A stretch of DNA of 64,000 nucleotides from Kitagawia praeruptora (lineage: Eukaryota; Streptophyta; Magnoliopsida; Apiales; Apiaceae): positions 44,850,001-44,914,000 of the forward strand of contig CM075353.1 in the NCBI GenBank assembly GCA_037693485.1, in the 5' to 3' direction. Each line of letters opens with the position of its first letter. Position 1 is the first letter of the stretch. Shown here in pieces: positions 45,514 through 56,861 of this stretch. The notes beneath the pieces were generated by a model. The model did no database searches and was not told the DNA's origin. It was given only the letters and a program-made list of their open reading frames with translations. The position numbers were made by a program, and so were the translations under genes.

Positions 45514-48500
45514 TGTAACACCCCCAGATCCGGGGTCCGGGATCGGGTCGTTACGATCTTATTTTCCATGATTGGTACTTTACTTGAATTCACAATAAAT
45601 AATCACATGATGTGACCCCACAATAATATCCACTCACACACACAGTTATAGTCCCAAAGATGAAATTGAAATAAGTCTCACATTAAGGTTCCACGAATAT
45701 AAGTTATTACAGACCAAAAGGATAACATCATAAGTTTAAGAGTTTTGCCGTTGATTAACATTATTGATACATATAATTAAACCGGTAAACCCATGGTTGC
45801 TGATCTATGCTACCTCAACAATGGCAGCAATGACATCAGCGGGTAGTCCTGTAGGGCGGGTAACTTGCTTGCGCCGAGTGCGCCTGACGCGAGCCATGTG
45901 ACCTAGCTGTTGTTGTGACATAATAATAAGCAAGGGTGAGCAATAGCCCACCAATAATAATGTAACTGTACAGTGATATATATGACAGTTCAAAGATATA
46001 TTTTGAAACCATATGCCATGCATTAGCAAAAATAGTGCCAGTCCAATATAAAGGATGAAGTTACAAGGTAGTTCACACATATATATTTTGAGGAAGTATA
46101 TGCTATGTCAAGATAAGTAAGATAACATCATTTTCATAAAATAGGAACTTGCAAGGAAGATATTGCAATTCCAGTTTCAAATACTTTTCAATTCTGCCAA
46201 CCGTGATGATGTTGCAGAAAATAAATAGACTATGGATAGTGAACCAATAGTGGAGTATGTCGCGCCAGATGACACCGCCTTACGATGATTAGTCGTAGGT
46301 TGTGCATCTCAAGATTTGTTTCTCTAAATGTAGAAGGAAGAACATATGGACACCACCATACGCCGGATCTCCCTAGCCAACGGTTGGGCATAGACGGGAC
46401 CAGCGCCACTCGGACCCTATTTCAAGGATGGACTGTCCCACAGCCTCTTACACCGATTATCAATGATGGACTGGCCCACAGCCTCTTACACAAATACTCC
46501 TAGTTCGAGTAAATCCATGATTCTGAAACGTAAAGATCGTCCCCCTTTCCCCAAGTATAATACTTATTGATAAGACTCCACAAAGTAGTCGTATCTAGTT
46601 GGAAAGGAAAATTCATCAATATTTCCCAAGCCGAGGCTTGTTAATGGATATCAACTTGTTCCAACAATACTACCCCTCGAATGATGAGAGGGTAAACAAG
46701 ATTCCATGAATAATATCAACCAAGTTGCGAGTGAAACGAATAATTTATGACCGGGCAGTCATAAAATAAAAAACATTCCTCAAGTAAGGTTCCCTTATAA
46801 TAGAATCGAAGGAAGAATGGAATTACTGAGAACCTTTCTTGATAATATAATAATAAAAATAAGATTCTGTAATAATTTATATAATGTTCGAAGGTCGATG
46901 ATACTATGTGAATGAAATCAATCATCTTTGAAACGAGTTAGAAGAATTAAATAAATATTCCAAGAATATTTATTAAGTCACAGATATTGGAAAAGGGTTG
47001 CTCGGAATAATCTTTGAATAAATATTTAGAATAATATTCATTGAACGAATAATGAATATTTAACTTAAGGATGATACTTATTGAGGAAAATAATTATCGA
47101 ATGAATATTCGAGACAATATTTATTGAATAAACAATGAATATTCAATTAATAATATTTATAGAAGAAATGATTATCGAATGATTATTTGAAATAATATTC
47201 CATAATAGAATCGACTTTAAATGAATGTTGAGATAACGTTCATTGTCTCAAGGGAATATTTAAAATAATATTTATCGAATAGCTTGAGTTCGAATCAATG
47301 TTCAACTAAGGTTTATAGAATAGCTGGAGTCTGAATGAATAATTGAAATAATATTCATTTGAATAGATAAGGCCCGAAGGAATAATAATATTCATTAAAT
47401 AAATACTCTCGAATGAATATTCAAAATAATATTTATTGAGTAAATAAGCTCGAATGAATATTCTTTAAGTAAATACTTAAATGAGGGTTCGAAATAATAT
47501 TCGAATATTAAATCGACTTTAGATGAACATTAAAGGTAATGTTCATCGAATAAATAAATATCTGATGAATAATCCGAATAATATTTATCAAATAATCTCA
47601 AGGGAATATTCCAATAATATTCGCCAGATTCTAAGTGGAAAATATTTACTTAGTTATTTTCCTCTGAAAATAATATCAATATATCAAGGAATAACGACTC
47701 CCGGTCTATAATCAAAGAATGAGATTCAGATGCCCTTCGCTTAAGGGTCTTAGTAATTTCCGGCTTATAACTGATTTATTATCTACCTAGCTTATAAGCC
47801 AACAATAATTCAGGGAACAAGTATATCAATATGACTTTGAAAGTAGGCATACATGATATGGCATATGTATAACAGAAAGCATATATATATATATTCACAA
47901 CAACAGCCTTTAAGAAGTATTTAAAACTTGCCTGGGAATCGAGTGCGGGTAGGGGTAGTGGTAGCATGTCCCGGGTCTGCCTGGTGATCTATAAATAGCC
48001 AAGGCATTCGGGATTAATCACTTAACACTTTACAAAGGTTAAATATAAACTCCACTTAGATCGAAACACATTTTCGTATTATCCCTTTATACCCCTCTTA
48101 GTGCAACTCTTTTATTACCGACGCGGTTCGACATATGTTTGCTATTATGACGTGTCATTGTACCCACACTTGATACATACTTAAGCCATGTAAGTTTTAA
48201 GATCGATCATTTACGAATCAATATTATACTACGAGTTTTTATCACCCATTTTCTAAGTTATTTACCAAAGTTATAATCAAGTGCATTTTTAAGGGTTCGT
48301 TTGCGTTTCATCTTGATTCGAACATTTTTATAAAATCGGAAAACGATCCTTTCGACATGTGGTCTTCTCCCACACCTTCCTTTTTATCTCTAATATTTAA
48401 TTAATAAGATTTGCCACTAATTTCGTAATATTAAAGGGATCCAATTTCGGTTACGAACTTTCGATTACGGTTCCGAACCACTTTTACGAATTTAATCATA

Positions 48501-50181
48501 ACTCCTAAACCGTAAGTCCGTTTCATGCGATCTTTATATCAAAACGACGCTCATAACATAATCTATCCTAACATGGCAGATTACGAAGCTAGGCAGTGAG
48601 TTATACCTACTGGCAAACTCGTGTTCTTAAGGTTAACGAAATTTCGGCATTACAACGGCTATAAATCGAATATTTCCAAATTCCAAACCTTCCAATAATC
48701 ATGGTATCCACTCCAAACAACATATACATGATATTTAACCATGAACTGAGGCCAAGAAATGCCTTTCCGTTCATCTAAACTATTTTTAACATTTACCAAA
48801 ACTAAATCAGAATCATGCTTATAATCATGCTTATAACCTACTAATAACATTACTAACCATAGATCACTCAAGAACATGCAAAAAACTCAAGGTAGATCTA
48901 GGGTTTCAAGTTGTTATACCTTCCTTGGAGTATGATCTAGCCTTACTAAGCCTTGAATGGTCCTTGGGAGTGCTTAAACTTGCTAAATCAACCAAAGAAA
49001 TCAAGGAAAAACAAGATTAGTTCATGAAAACACTATTCATCCTCATCTTTAGTGATTTATTTGAAAATGGAAAAAGATGAGTTTGATGCTAAGATTTTGA
49101 GGAGATCATTTTTATGAAATGTAAGACTCACCATAAAAGTTTCAAGATCAAAAAATGGTTGGAAGTTGGATTTTGAGTTTGGAATTAAGGCCTTGGCCGA
49201 ATAGAATAAAAAAGAGAGAGATGGATGTTTTATTGCTTGGTTGTTCTTGAATAATGCATAAAGTGATATTTTTAGCATAATATCTCATCCTTGGTTGCTT
49301 TAATAAAGTGATGATGCACTAGGTGATGTATTTAGCAAGCCAAGTGTTGATCTTTGGATGGTTATAAGCTAACTAAGTGGTTTGATTGCTAAGTACTTGG
49401 TTGATTCACTTGATTCTAGTTACTCTTGTAACTATATTGGTTACTAGATATTTTCTAGTAGCTTATGCATGACTCTTGCTCCCTCTGCTTGTTTCTTTGT
49501 CCGTTTACTGCTCAATTCATTGATCGTTCGAGGGAATAACTCATTCGTTTCTAGTTAGGGTTTTACCGAAAACCTTCTTAATATTTATAATAACATTCTC
49601 CATCTTTCTTAATACTTCTCGAATTTAATTTCCTTAAATCCTTTTAATAATTCCTTAAGTCTTGTAGTGTCCAGGGAATTCTCGGAGAAAATAAAAGTGC
49701 TATTTTTCTGAATTCGACAGCTTTTACATACACTTAATTTCTTCCTAGATCGCTAATACGAACTCAGATTTCCTTTCTGAATACTTCTATATAGCGTCGT
49801 CTAATAATATTCTCATCTTTACCAAAATCACTATTCATACTTTATTATTTCTTTTATTCCTTATAATTATTAAAAATGCCCTGGTCCTCTTACGGGCGTT
49901 CCTTAACCCTTTTACGGAACCACTGGACTAATAACAGATATTGATTTGGATGATATAAGAATAATCTTTCTTGGAATAATATAACTTATATCCCTAGGAG
50001 ATAGATCATTCTTATCTATGTCGTCCACCAAAAGCAGTCTTCATGAGATATAAATTCTTGAATTAAAATCCATCTCATTCATTCAATAAACATTCGTTAC
50101 ATCGCAGTCATAACCACTATTCACTCCTATATTATTACATAAGAAAAAGTTTTAATTCTATAAAAAATCTGGGTTCTCACA
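45514..50181 (-). repeat. LTR-B: 3' LTR of gypsy-3 (4668 bp)
   Basis: Plus strand from TGTAACACCCCCAGATCC to GGGTTCTCACA, adjoining the minus-strand PPT of gypsy-3. It has the shared terminal motif (CCCAGATCCGGGGTCCGGGATCGGG) and a greatly expanded ATTCGAATAATATT-like zone at 46920-47620. A minus-strand frame at 45805-45905 reads MARVRRTRRKQVTRP, a short basic sequence in the same part of the LTR as MAQKKQAVRPYEDD in the LARD. It may be shared LTR sequence rather than a gene. Confidence 0.88.
46920..47620. repeat. Degenerate ATTCGAATAATATTTAT repeats in LTR-B
   Basis: A dozen or more irregular units of 40-70 bases built from GAATATTCGA / AATAATATTCATTGAATAAATA. Short counterparts exist in the LARD LTR (7318-7450) and solo LTR (31600-31760), so the zone has expanded here. 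Confidence 0.75.
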
Positions 50182-50194
50182 GTCTCCCCTCCTT
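50182..50194 (-). other. PPT of gypsy-3
   Basis: Minus strand AAGGAGGGGAGAC immediately before TGTGAGAACCC, preceded by GACGGAATCCTTTT. It differs from the LARD PPT by one base. Confidence 0.9.
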
Positions 50195-50214
50195 AAAAGG
50201 ATTCCGTCCCGGAA

Positions 50215-52013
50215 TCAGTTTGAGAACAAATGGGGGTACTTCTCCATCATTGCACTTTCTAGCTCCCAGGTTGATTCTTCCATGTTGTGGTTATGCCACA
50301 AAACTCTGACAAGCTTGATGACCTTGTTTCGGAGCACTTGATCTTTTCTGTCTAGGATTTCACAGGCTGCTCTATATAGGTCAAGTCTGGTTGCATGTCC
50401 ACGTGCTCATATTCCACTATGTGCTTGGCATCTGGGTTATACTTCCTCAGTATTGAGACATTGAACACGTTGTGTACTTGCTGCAGGTTCGGGGATAATG
50501 CCAGTTCATAAGCTAGCTCTCCAATATGTCTTAAGATCTCAAAAGGTCCAATATACCTAGGACTCAGCTTTCCTTTCTTTCCAAACCTCATTAAACCTTT
50601 CCAAGGGGACACCTTTAGGAACACTAGGTCTCCCACTTCATATTCTTTTCCTTTCCGAGCTAAGTCGGCATATTTCTTTTGTCGATCCTGGGCTGCTACC
50701 AGCCGTCCTCTGATTAGATCCACTGCATCCTTTGTCCGTTGGACCATCTCAGGCCCGAGCATCTTTCGCTCTCTTCAACTTCATCCCAATATAGGGGAGA
50801 TCGGCATTTCCTTCCATAAAGGGCCTCGTAAGGCGGGATTCCTATGCTTGAATGAAAGCTATTGTTGTAGGAGAACTCAATTAATGGCCAGTGATCATCC
50901 CAATTTCATTTAAAGTCTATAGCACAGACTTTCAACATATCTTCTAGTGTCTGGATGGTCCTTTCACTTTGACCGTCCGTCTGGGGATGGTAAGCTGTAC
51001 TCATGTTGAGTCTCGTTCCTACACATTCTTGAAAGCTCCTCCAAAACCTGGAGTTAAATCTGGGATCTCTGTCGGATACTATGGCGACTGGGACTCCATG
51101 TCGCGCCAATATCTCCTTGAGGTAGATATCTACTAGCCTATCGACCGTATACCTTTCGTTGATCGAAAGAAAGTGAGCAGACTTTGTTAGTCGGTCTATA
51201 ATTACCCATATGGCGTCATGATTTGTTTTGGTCCTTGGTAAACCTACTACGAAGTCCATAACTATATGTTCCCATTTCCATTCGGGAATCTCCAAGGGGT
51301 GTAGGAGACCACTGGGCCTCTGGTGCTCTGCTTTCACTTTCTGGCAGGTCAAGCACTTGCTTACCCACTCTGCAACGTCCTTTTTCATGTTGGGCCACCA
51401 GTAGTACTCTTTCAAATCCCTATACATCTTGGTACTACCGGGGTGCACTGAGTACCTTGAGTTGTGTGCCTCATATAAAATTTCATCCTTGAGTTCCTGA
51501 TCATTTGGGACCCATATCCTCCACTTGTTTCTCATGATCCCTTCTTTATCCTTTTCACACTTGATTTCTTCCTCAGTCATTAACTCCTCAGTCGAGTTCT
51601 TTTCTGCTTCCATCATTCGCTCTTGGCATAACCTAATCTTTTCCAACAATAGAGGCTGGATTCGAATTTCCATTAGCTTCTCTTGACCTGCTTCAGGTAT
51701 CTTAATCTCAATTTCCAACTTCCCAAGGTCTTTTATCAATTCTTCCTCCGTAGTTATCATTTTCAGCTTCTCTTTCCTACTAAGGGCGTTAGCCACCACA
51801 TTGGCTTTGCCCGGGTGATAACGAATCTCACAGTCGTAATCCTTGATTAGCTCTAGCCATCTTCTCTGGCGCATGTTAAGCTCTTTTTGCGTAAAAATGT
51901 ACTTGAGGCTCTTATAGTCAGTGTAAATCTCACACTTCTCCCCATACAAGTAGTGCCTCCAAATTTTTAAGGCAAAAACGATTGCTGCCAATTCCAGATC
52001 ATGGGTGGGGTAT
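50215..52013 (-). pseudogene. RNase H end, integrase and chromodomain of gypsy-3
   Basis: Minus strand: RNase H IVFALKIWRHYLYG, TDYKSLKYIF, YHPGKANVVANALSRKE; integrase zinc-binding HPGSTKMYRDLK and CLTCQKVK; catalytic Asp/Asp/Glu in VMDFVVGLPRTK, SDRDPRFNS and GQSERT; GDLVFLKVSPWKG; HNVFNVSILRKYNPD; chromodomain EILDRKDQVLRNK, LVRVLWHNHNMEESTWE, YPHLFSN and stop at 50215. A 361-codon frame (51991-50906) is intact, then GGA to TGA after AIDFK (50905), a one-base shift near 50768, and a missing G near 50358 that shifts the chromodomain. Interrupted at 52013 by the Sirevirus. Confidence 0.92.
52009..52013. repeat. Sirevirus target duplication GGTAT, left
   Basis: GGTAT here and at 62723-62727, within gypsy-3 RNase H codons ...IRYP-THDLEL. 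Confidence 0.95.
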
Positions 52014-52744
52014 TGTTAACTCGAATAACTTGTAGAAGGGGGGGTTGAATACAAGTTATATAATCGTGTCTGATTTTTGCTTGATTATATGAACAAGAAT
52101 AAACGAATGAATCAAACTCTTGTTTGTATAAATAAGATCAAATACAAACTCTACCAAAGGTGTACAATACCTTTAGCAGCTGCTGACAATACAAATCTCT
52201 CTCTGTTTGTTTCGAACTCTCGAATACAAACCTTATACAGAGCTACGCACATTCACTTGTTCGACTCACACTCTTTACAATGATATTGAGAGAGTATTTA
52301 TAATGCTACCTATCAACTAATAACAGAAAGATATAATCTATACATGACAATGTTCTGCCTTCTAGTCGATAGTTTCCTTCAATAGAAAAACTCTTTCCTT
52401 CATAATATCTTCTTGCTTTTTCTTCAAACAACGATCCTGTTTTATAGCACTTACCAGTTTCTGTAGCATCCATAATGACATCATCAGTAACACGACTGAT
52501 ATCAGGATCTGTACACTGCATCAGTATCTGATCAACCATCAGTATTGGACCGTCATCAGGATTTGCTCTCTGTTCCTGACATGTAGTCTCCGATACACTG
52601 TTCATTCCTGACTAAACTATACAGACAACTGTCTTACACATAAATCCTATATACAGTGCTAAATCCTTTATAAGATCAGGATTACAAGAAGTATAATGTG
52701 TAAATTCTATTCTTAACATCACAACTTATGAATTATTCCTATCA
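52014..52744 (-). repeat. 3' LTR of the Sirevirus
   Basis: Plus strand TGTTAACTCGAATAAC to GAATTATTCCTATCA. The last bases differ from the 5' LTR (CCTAACA). A minus-strand TATAAATAC-type box lies near 52293-52302. Confidence 0.93.
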
Positions 52745-52754
52745 ATCTCCCCCT
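52745..52754 (-). other. PPT of the Sirevirus
   Basis: Minus strand AGGGGGAGAT next to the 3' LTR. Confidence 0.88.
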
Positions 52755-52973
52755 ATTTATGCTTTAAAATCTGAAGCATAAATCTAAGTTGTGGATGTCA
52801 AAACATATAACAATACAACCAGAATAGAATTTATGAATGTAGAATTATGAAGTTTAAGTACCTCCTTCTCAGATGTAGACGTTTATCTAGTACTTAGAAG
52901 AAAGAATTTTAACTATTAATGCTGCTCTTCCTTTACTCTTCCTTTACCACTTCCTAGCTGAGATTCACCACTG

Positions 52974-55900
52974 TCACTCCTGGTTCTTCTTTTTACTACC
53001 CTTTGTCTGCTCTTTATCTCCCCCAACTTTATCTTTATCTCCTTTAGTCTGGTAGTGTTGTTGTTGTCTTTGAATTGTCTTTATCTCCCCCTTTTTGACA
53101 TCAGCAACATTAATTCCAAGAGATTCAGAAACAGAACAAATGAGATTCATAAGAACTGCTTGATTTTCCATAATTGTGACTTGGTTATCTTCAAGTGATT
53201 GAAGTCTTGTTTGAATATCAATTTGAGAATTCTGAATATCTTTCAAAACATCAGAATGAACTTCAATATTGGAAGTGCTTCTAGTATCTCTAGTATTAGA
53301 ATCAGAAAGAACTGTATCTTCAAGTCTTGTAGAAGAAGTTGTTTGAGTTGTATGATATTCAAGTAATAAAACCTGATTAGAAGTATCAACATCTTCATCT
53401 TTCTGTTCTGGAACTGAAACATGATCATCATCTCCTTCACCAGTATTCTGTGTACTAACATCTTCAAATCCTGACTCCTCCTTAGAGTGATCAGAGACTG
53501 TAGATATCTCAATTCTTGCTGATATTGGAAGTACATACAAAGGAACACTAGGATCATTAGGAACTTCATCTGGTACATATGTATCAAGAGATTGCTTTAT
53601 CCTGGCACCTCTTCTGTTAATGATTCCTGCAAGCCTCTCCTTTTGCTTCTGAGCTTTAACTTCTGGCTTTGCATTGTGATGTGCTAGGTCATTCTTCTGA
53701 TACATTTTGATGAATGAATAAGTACCAGCATCCATACCCAAATTTTCAGACCAAGATTCAGGAAAAACCTGATCCCAGAAATCAAATGATGGTTTCCTAA
53801 TTTTCTCTCCCTCACTATGGAGTTGATCATCCATACCCTCATTCTCACTTTGACTTACTAAAGTCAACACTCTTTCTACCTCACCTTTTGCCTGGTCAGG
53901 AGCCAGCCGCTCAAATTGTGGATCTAAGTCCATCTTTTCAAGTGTATCACTCAAATTTGAATAAGTGCTCTCATGACCTACAGAAAAATAGAGTTTAGAA
54001 GGAGTTTTTATACCTGAACTCACATGGAGAGAGGGTTCCTCATTTGGCATGTGGCTTGAGGTTTTCTCCAAGGAGTGAGCTGCTATAGTCTCTGAACCCT
54101 TACAATCATCTTCTTTCCTTACAGAAACTACAGGCTCCAGTATACCACTTTTAGGTTCTTTACTAGACTCTGATGTCTTCAGTAATACTTCATTAGACAC
54201 CATAGTTAGTACATCACCGTCTTTAAGTGTTGTTTGCTGAGACACACCCTCAAGGTGGATAGACTCCGACTGAACAAAATTTGTTTGATCTTCAGAAAAA
54301 TCAACCAAAGTCATTCCTCCCATATCATAGGGTATCTCACTTGCATTCTCAGTCATCACAGAAGTCCTTTCAACATCAGCTATCACAGCTCCTGAGTCAT
54401 CCTTTCTCTGACTAGATGGTTCTTGTGTTACAGTGACTGTGATCTGATCTTTCCTACTATTCACCACTGGTGCAATAGTATCTTCTGTTGACTGCATTCC
54501 TCTATCTACTTCCTCCAGTTGTTCACCTTGAGCTGAAGCATCTTCAATAATGACATTCTTGTCAAATAAATATGCATGAAGTGATTGAAGTGCACCATGC
54601 TTTGAGAGTCCAAATTTCTTGACTAATTGTCTTCTGACAGACACATAGAAATACATCTTCATTAAGTCAAGTCTTTGATGTAGAAGTCCATATTCATCTG
54701 GAAATAAAAGTTTTGGTACTCTTTCAACCAGAAAATCTAGAACAGGCCTTGACAACTTCACTTTGAGAGAAATTAGTCCCATAGCCAGTCTGTATGATAA
54801 TGTAGTTTCCCATGAAGAATCAATATCCAGATCTCTCTTGTCAAATACTGACATAGATGTAGCTTGATTTGTAGAAACCTGCATGATATTAGTTGGACTA
54901 GACTCTGTGTGTGTAGGTGACAATTGAATCTTTCTCCTTGTTCTCCTGATATAGTGAGCAAAAGATTTATCCTGAGAAGACTCAAGAGGTGTAGACACAG
55001 AAGTGATCTTGGGATGAGATCTTGGTTCAATAGACACAGTCTTTTGAGAGTCAGTATCTAGTAACTGTTTTCCCTTTTTAAGAACTACAGCCTTTTGAGA
55101 GACTGCAGCCTGGCTGTGACTAGGTTTTTCATCTCTTTGTGCTAACAAAGAAAGTTGAATTGCAGCCTTCAATTCTGCTCTCTCAGCAAGAGTTAAATCA
55201 TCATCATCTTCACTAGAGTTACTACTACTACTTGACACAACAAATCTTCTCTTCCTTACAACTGATGTCTTTTGAGAAACACCAGAGGTTGGTTTCTTTG
55301 AAACAATAGGCTGTGGATCAAAATTTGGTTCTTGAATTGTTTCAGAGACTATAATGTTTTGGGCTACTTGGGTAGACACAGGTGGGTTCTCCTCCAATTG
55401 AGATTCCTGAGCCATTTCACCACAAAAGAAAGAAGAATTGTAGAAAGTAGGAAGATGAGTTTTAAGAATTACCTGAACATGTTGTGGATAATGAATTGCA
55501 GGTATTTCATCTAGATTCTTTTCATTGTCCTTCTTTGTAATGTCAGAGAAAATTCTCTTTTGCTGTTCATAAGAAGAAACACAATGTTCTCTACCAAATC
55601 TAGTTTCAACATCAGGAATAAAATAGTTAATAAACATTTGCATAAATCTATGATAATAACCATTTTCCTGTTTTGATCTCTTAACCCAAGTTTAATACTC
55701 ATCTGACTTAAGATAATATGACCAATGTTGATTACTCTGTCATAAAGCAAACTATAAGCAATATGTGATGTAACAGAAGTAATTTGCTGAAAAGAACTAC
55801 ATTTGCCAGTAAAACATTTAGCAATTTGATCAAAGTAAAAAGACCATTCCTTTCTAAGAAAAGACTTATTCAACTGGCTCATGTTATCTAGAGGTCCACT

Positions 55901-56296
55901 ATAACCTAATTCAGACAACATAGTTCTTATATTATCATCAGATGGTACACTTACATAACTATCAGTAACAGGTAAGCAAAGTACTGAATTAACAACAGAT
56001 TCAGTAATGTCAAATGAATCTTGTCCTAAATGTAGAACAATCTTACCTGATTGACTCTGAGTAGAATCAATTACCTCAGCATTCTCCCAAGCTTGTGAAA
56101 TAGCTACTTGATTAATCTGTGGAGATGCTGTCAATGCATAACTTAATGGTCCATACGCCAGAAAGTCCATGATTGGATGAAAATCAGATGACACTCCTTC
56201 CTTGTTGGTGATAGCTGCAACATGATTGTTTGTCATAAAATCAAAGTCACCAAACTTGAAGGCTACTGATTTAGGTAATCTTCTCTGAGCTGCCAT
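52974..56296 (-). pseudogene. Post-pol ORF (Sirevirus 'env-like' position), frameshifted
   Basis: An open frame starts at 56296 (MAAQRRLPKSVAFKFGDFDF) and continues in a second frame to 52974. The switch lies near 55680-55692, where the first frame changes from family-like text to a spurious tail and the second, EN-GYYHRFMQMFINYF, takes over. Total about 1100 codons. The N-terminal ~230 residues look like a globular domain (HPIMDFLAYGPLSYAL, ITSVTSHIAYSLLYDR). The middle is Ser/Thr/Glu-rich and low-complexity (SSSSSNSSEDDDD). The C-terminal ~80 residues suggest a coiled coil followed by a Lys-rich tail. I see no signal peptide, transmembrane segment or retroviral envelope motif, so 'envelope' is positional only. 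Function unknown. Confidence 0.82.
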
Positions 56297-56861
56297 TTTT
56301 GATCTGAAAAGAACTTGAAAAATTCTTGAAATGAATTAGTGATTTTGAATACTCAAGAGTGATTTTTGCTTTAGAGAATGTAAAATTAGAGAAAGCAATT
56401 ACACGATTAGAGTTTCAAAACAAATATATTTCACAAATCTTTCAGACCACTATCCCACGTTGACACGTAGATTGACAGGTGTCAGTCTCTGAAAAATGCG
56501 GTTACCCACGATTTTGGAAAATAAAATCCAAAATTGATTTTTCATGAAATAAATCAGGGTATAAATAATCAATACTGATCAGCTTCCTTTTCCTGATGAC
56601 CTCTCATCAAAATAATCACAAAATGCAATGTGATTTAAAAATATAATTTTCAAATCCTGATGCTGACACAATACTGATGACGTCAGCATCCTGATAACAA
56701 ATCTAATCCTGATGATTATTAACAAGTCTATCATACTGAAATTTATCAAGGCAATGTGTTATAACTCAAGCATTTTAACAATCAAATATAGATCCTGACA
56801 AGAATATCAAGTCTATAAGCTAAGAACAACATACCTTGCTACTTTTGCAGATGTTACAGAT
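56297..56861 (-). other. Spacer between pol and the post-pol ORF
   Basis: 565 bases without an open frame of note. Several CCTGATGA / TCATCAGGAT-like repeats occur (56570-56730). It may hold the leader of a subgenomic or spliced mRNA for the 3' ORF (inference). Confidence 0.5.

Noticed and set aside
52077..52283. 68-codon ORF duplicated at 62055-62261
   Set aside because: Both copies are in the Sirevirus LTRs on the strand opposite to its genes. Duplication reflects the LTRs, not a gene family.
52974..56296. Calling the post-pol ORF an envelope glycoprotein
   Set aside because: No signal peptide, transmembrane segment or cleavage motif seen. Only its position supports the name.
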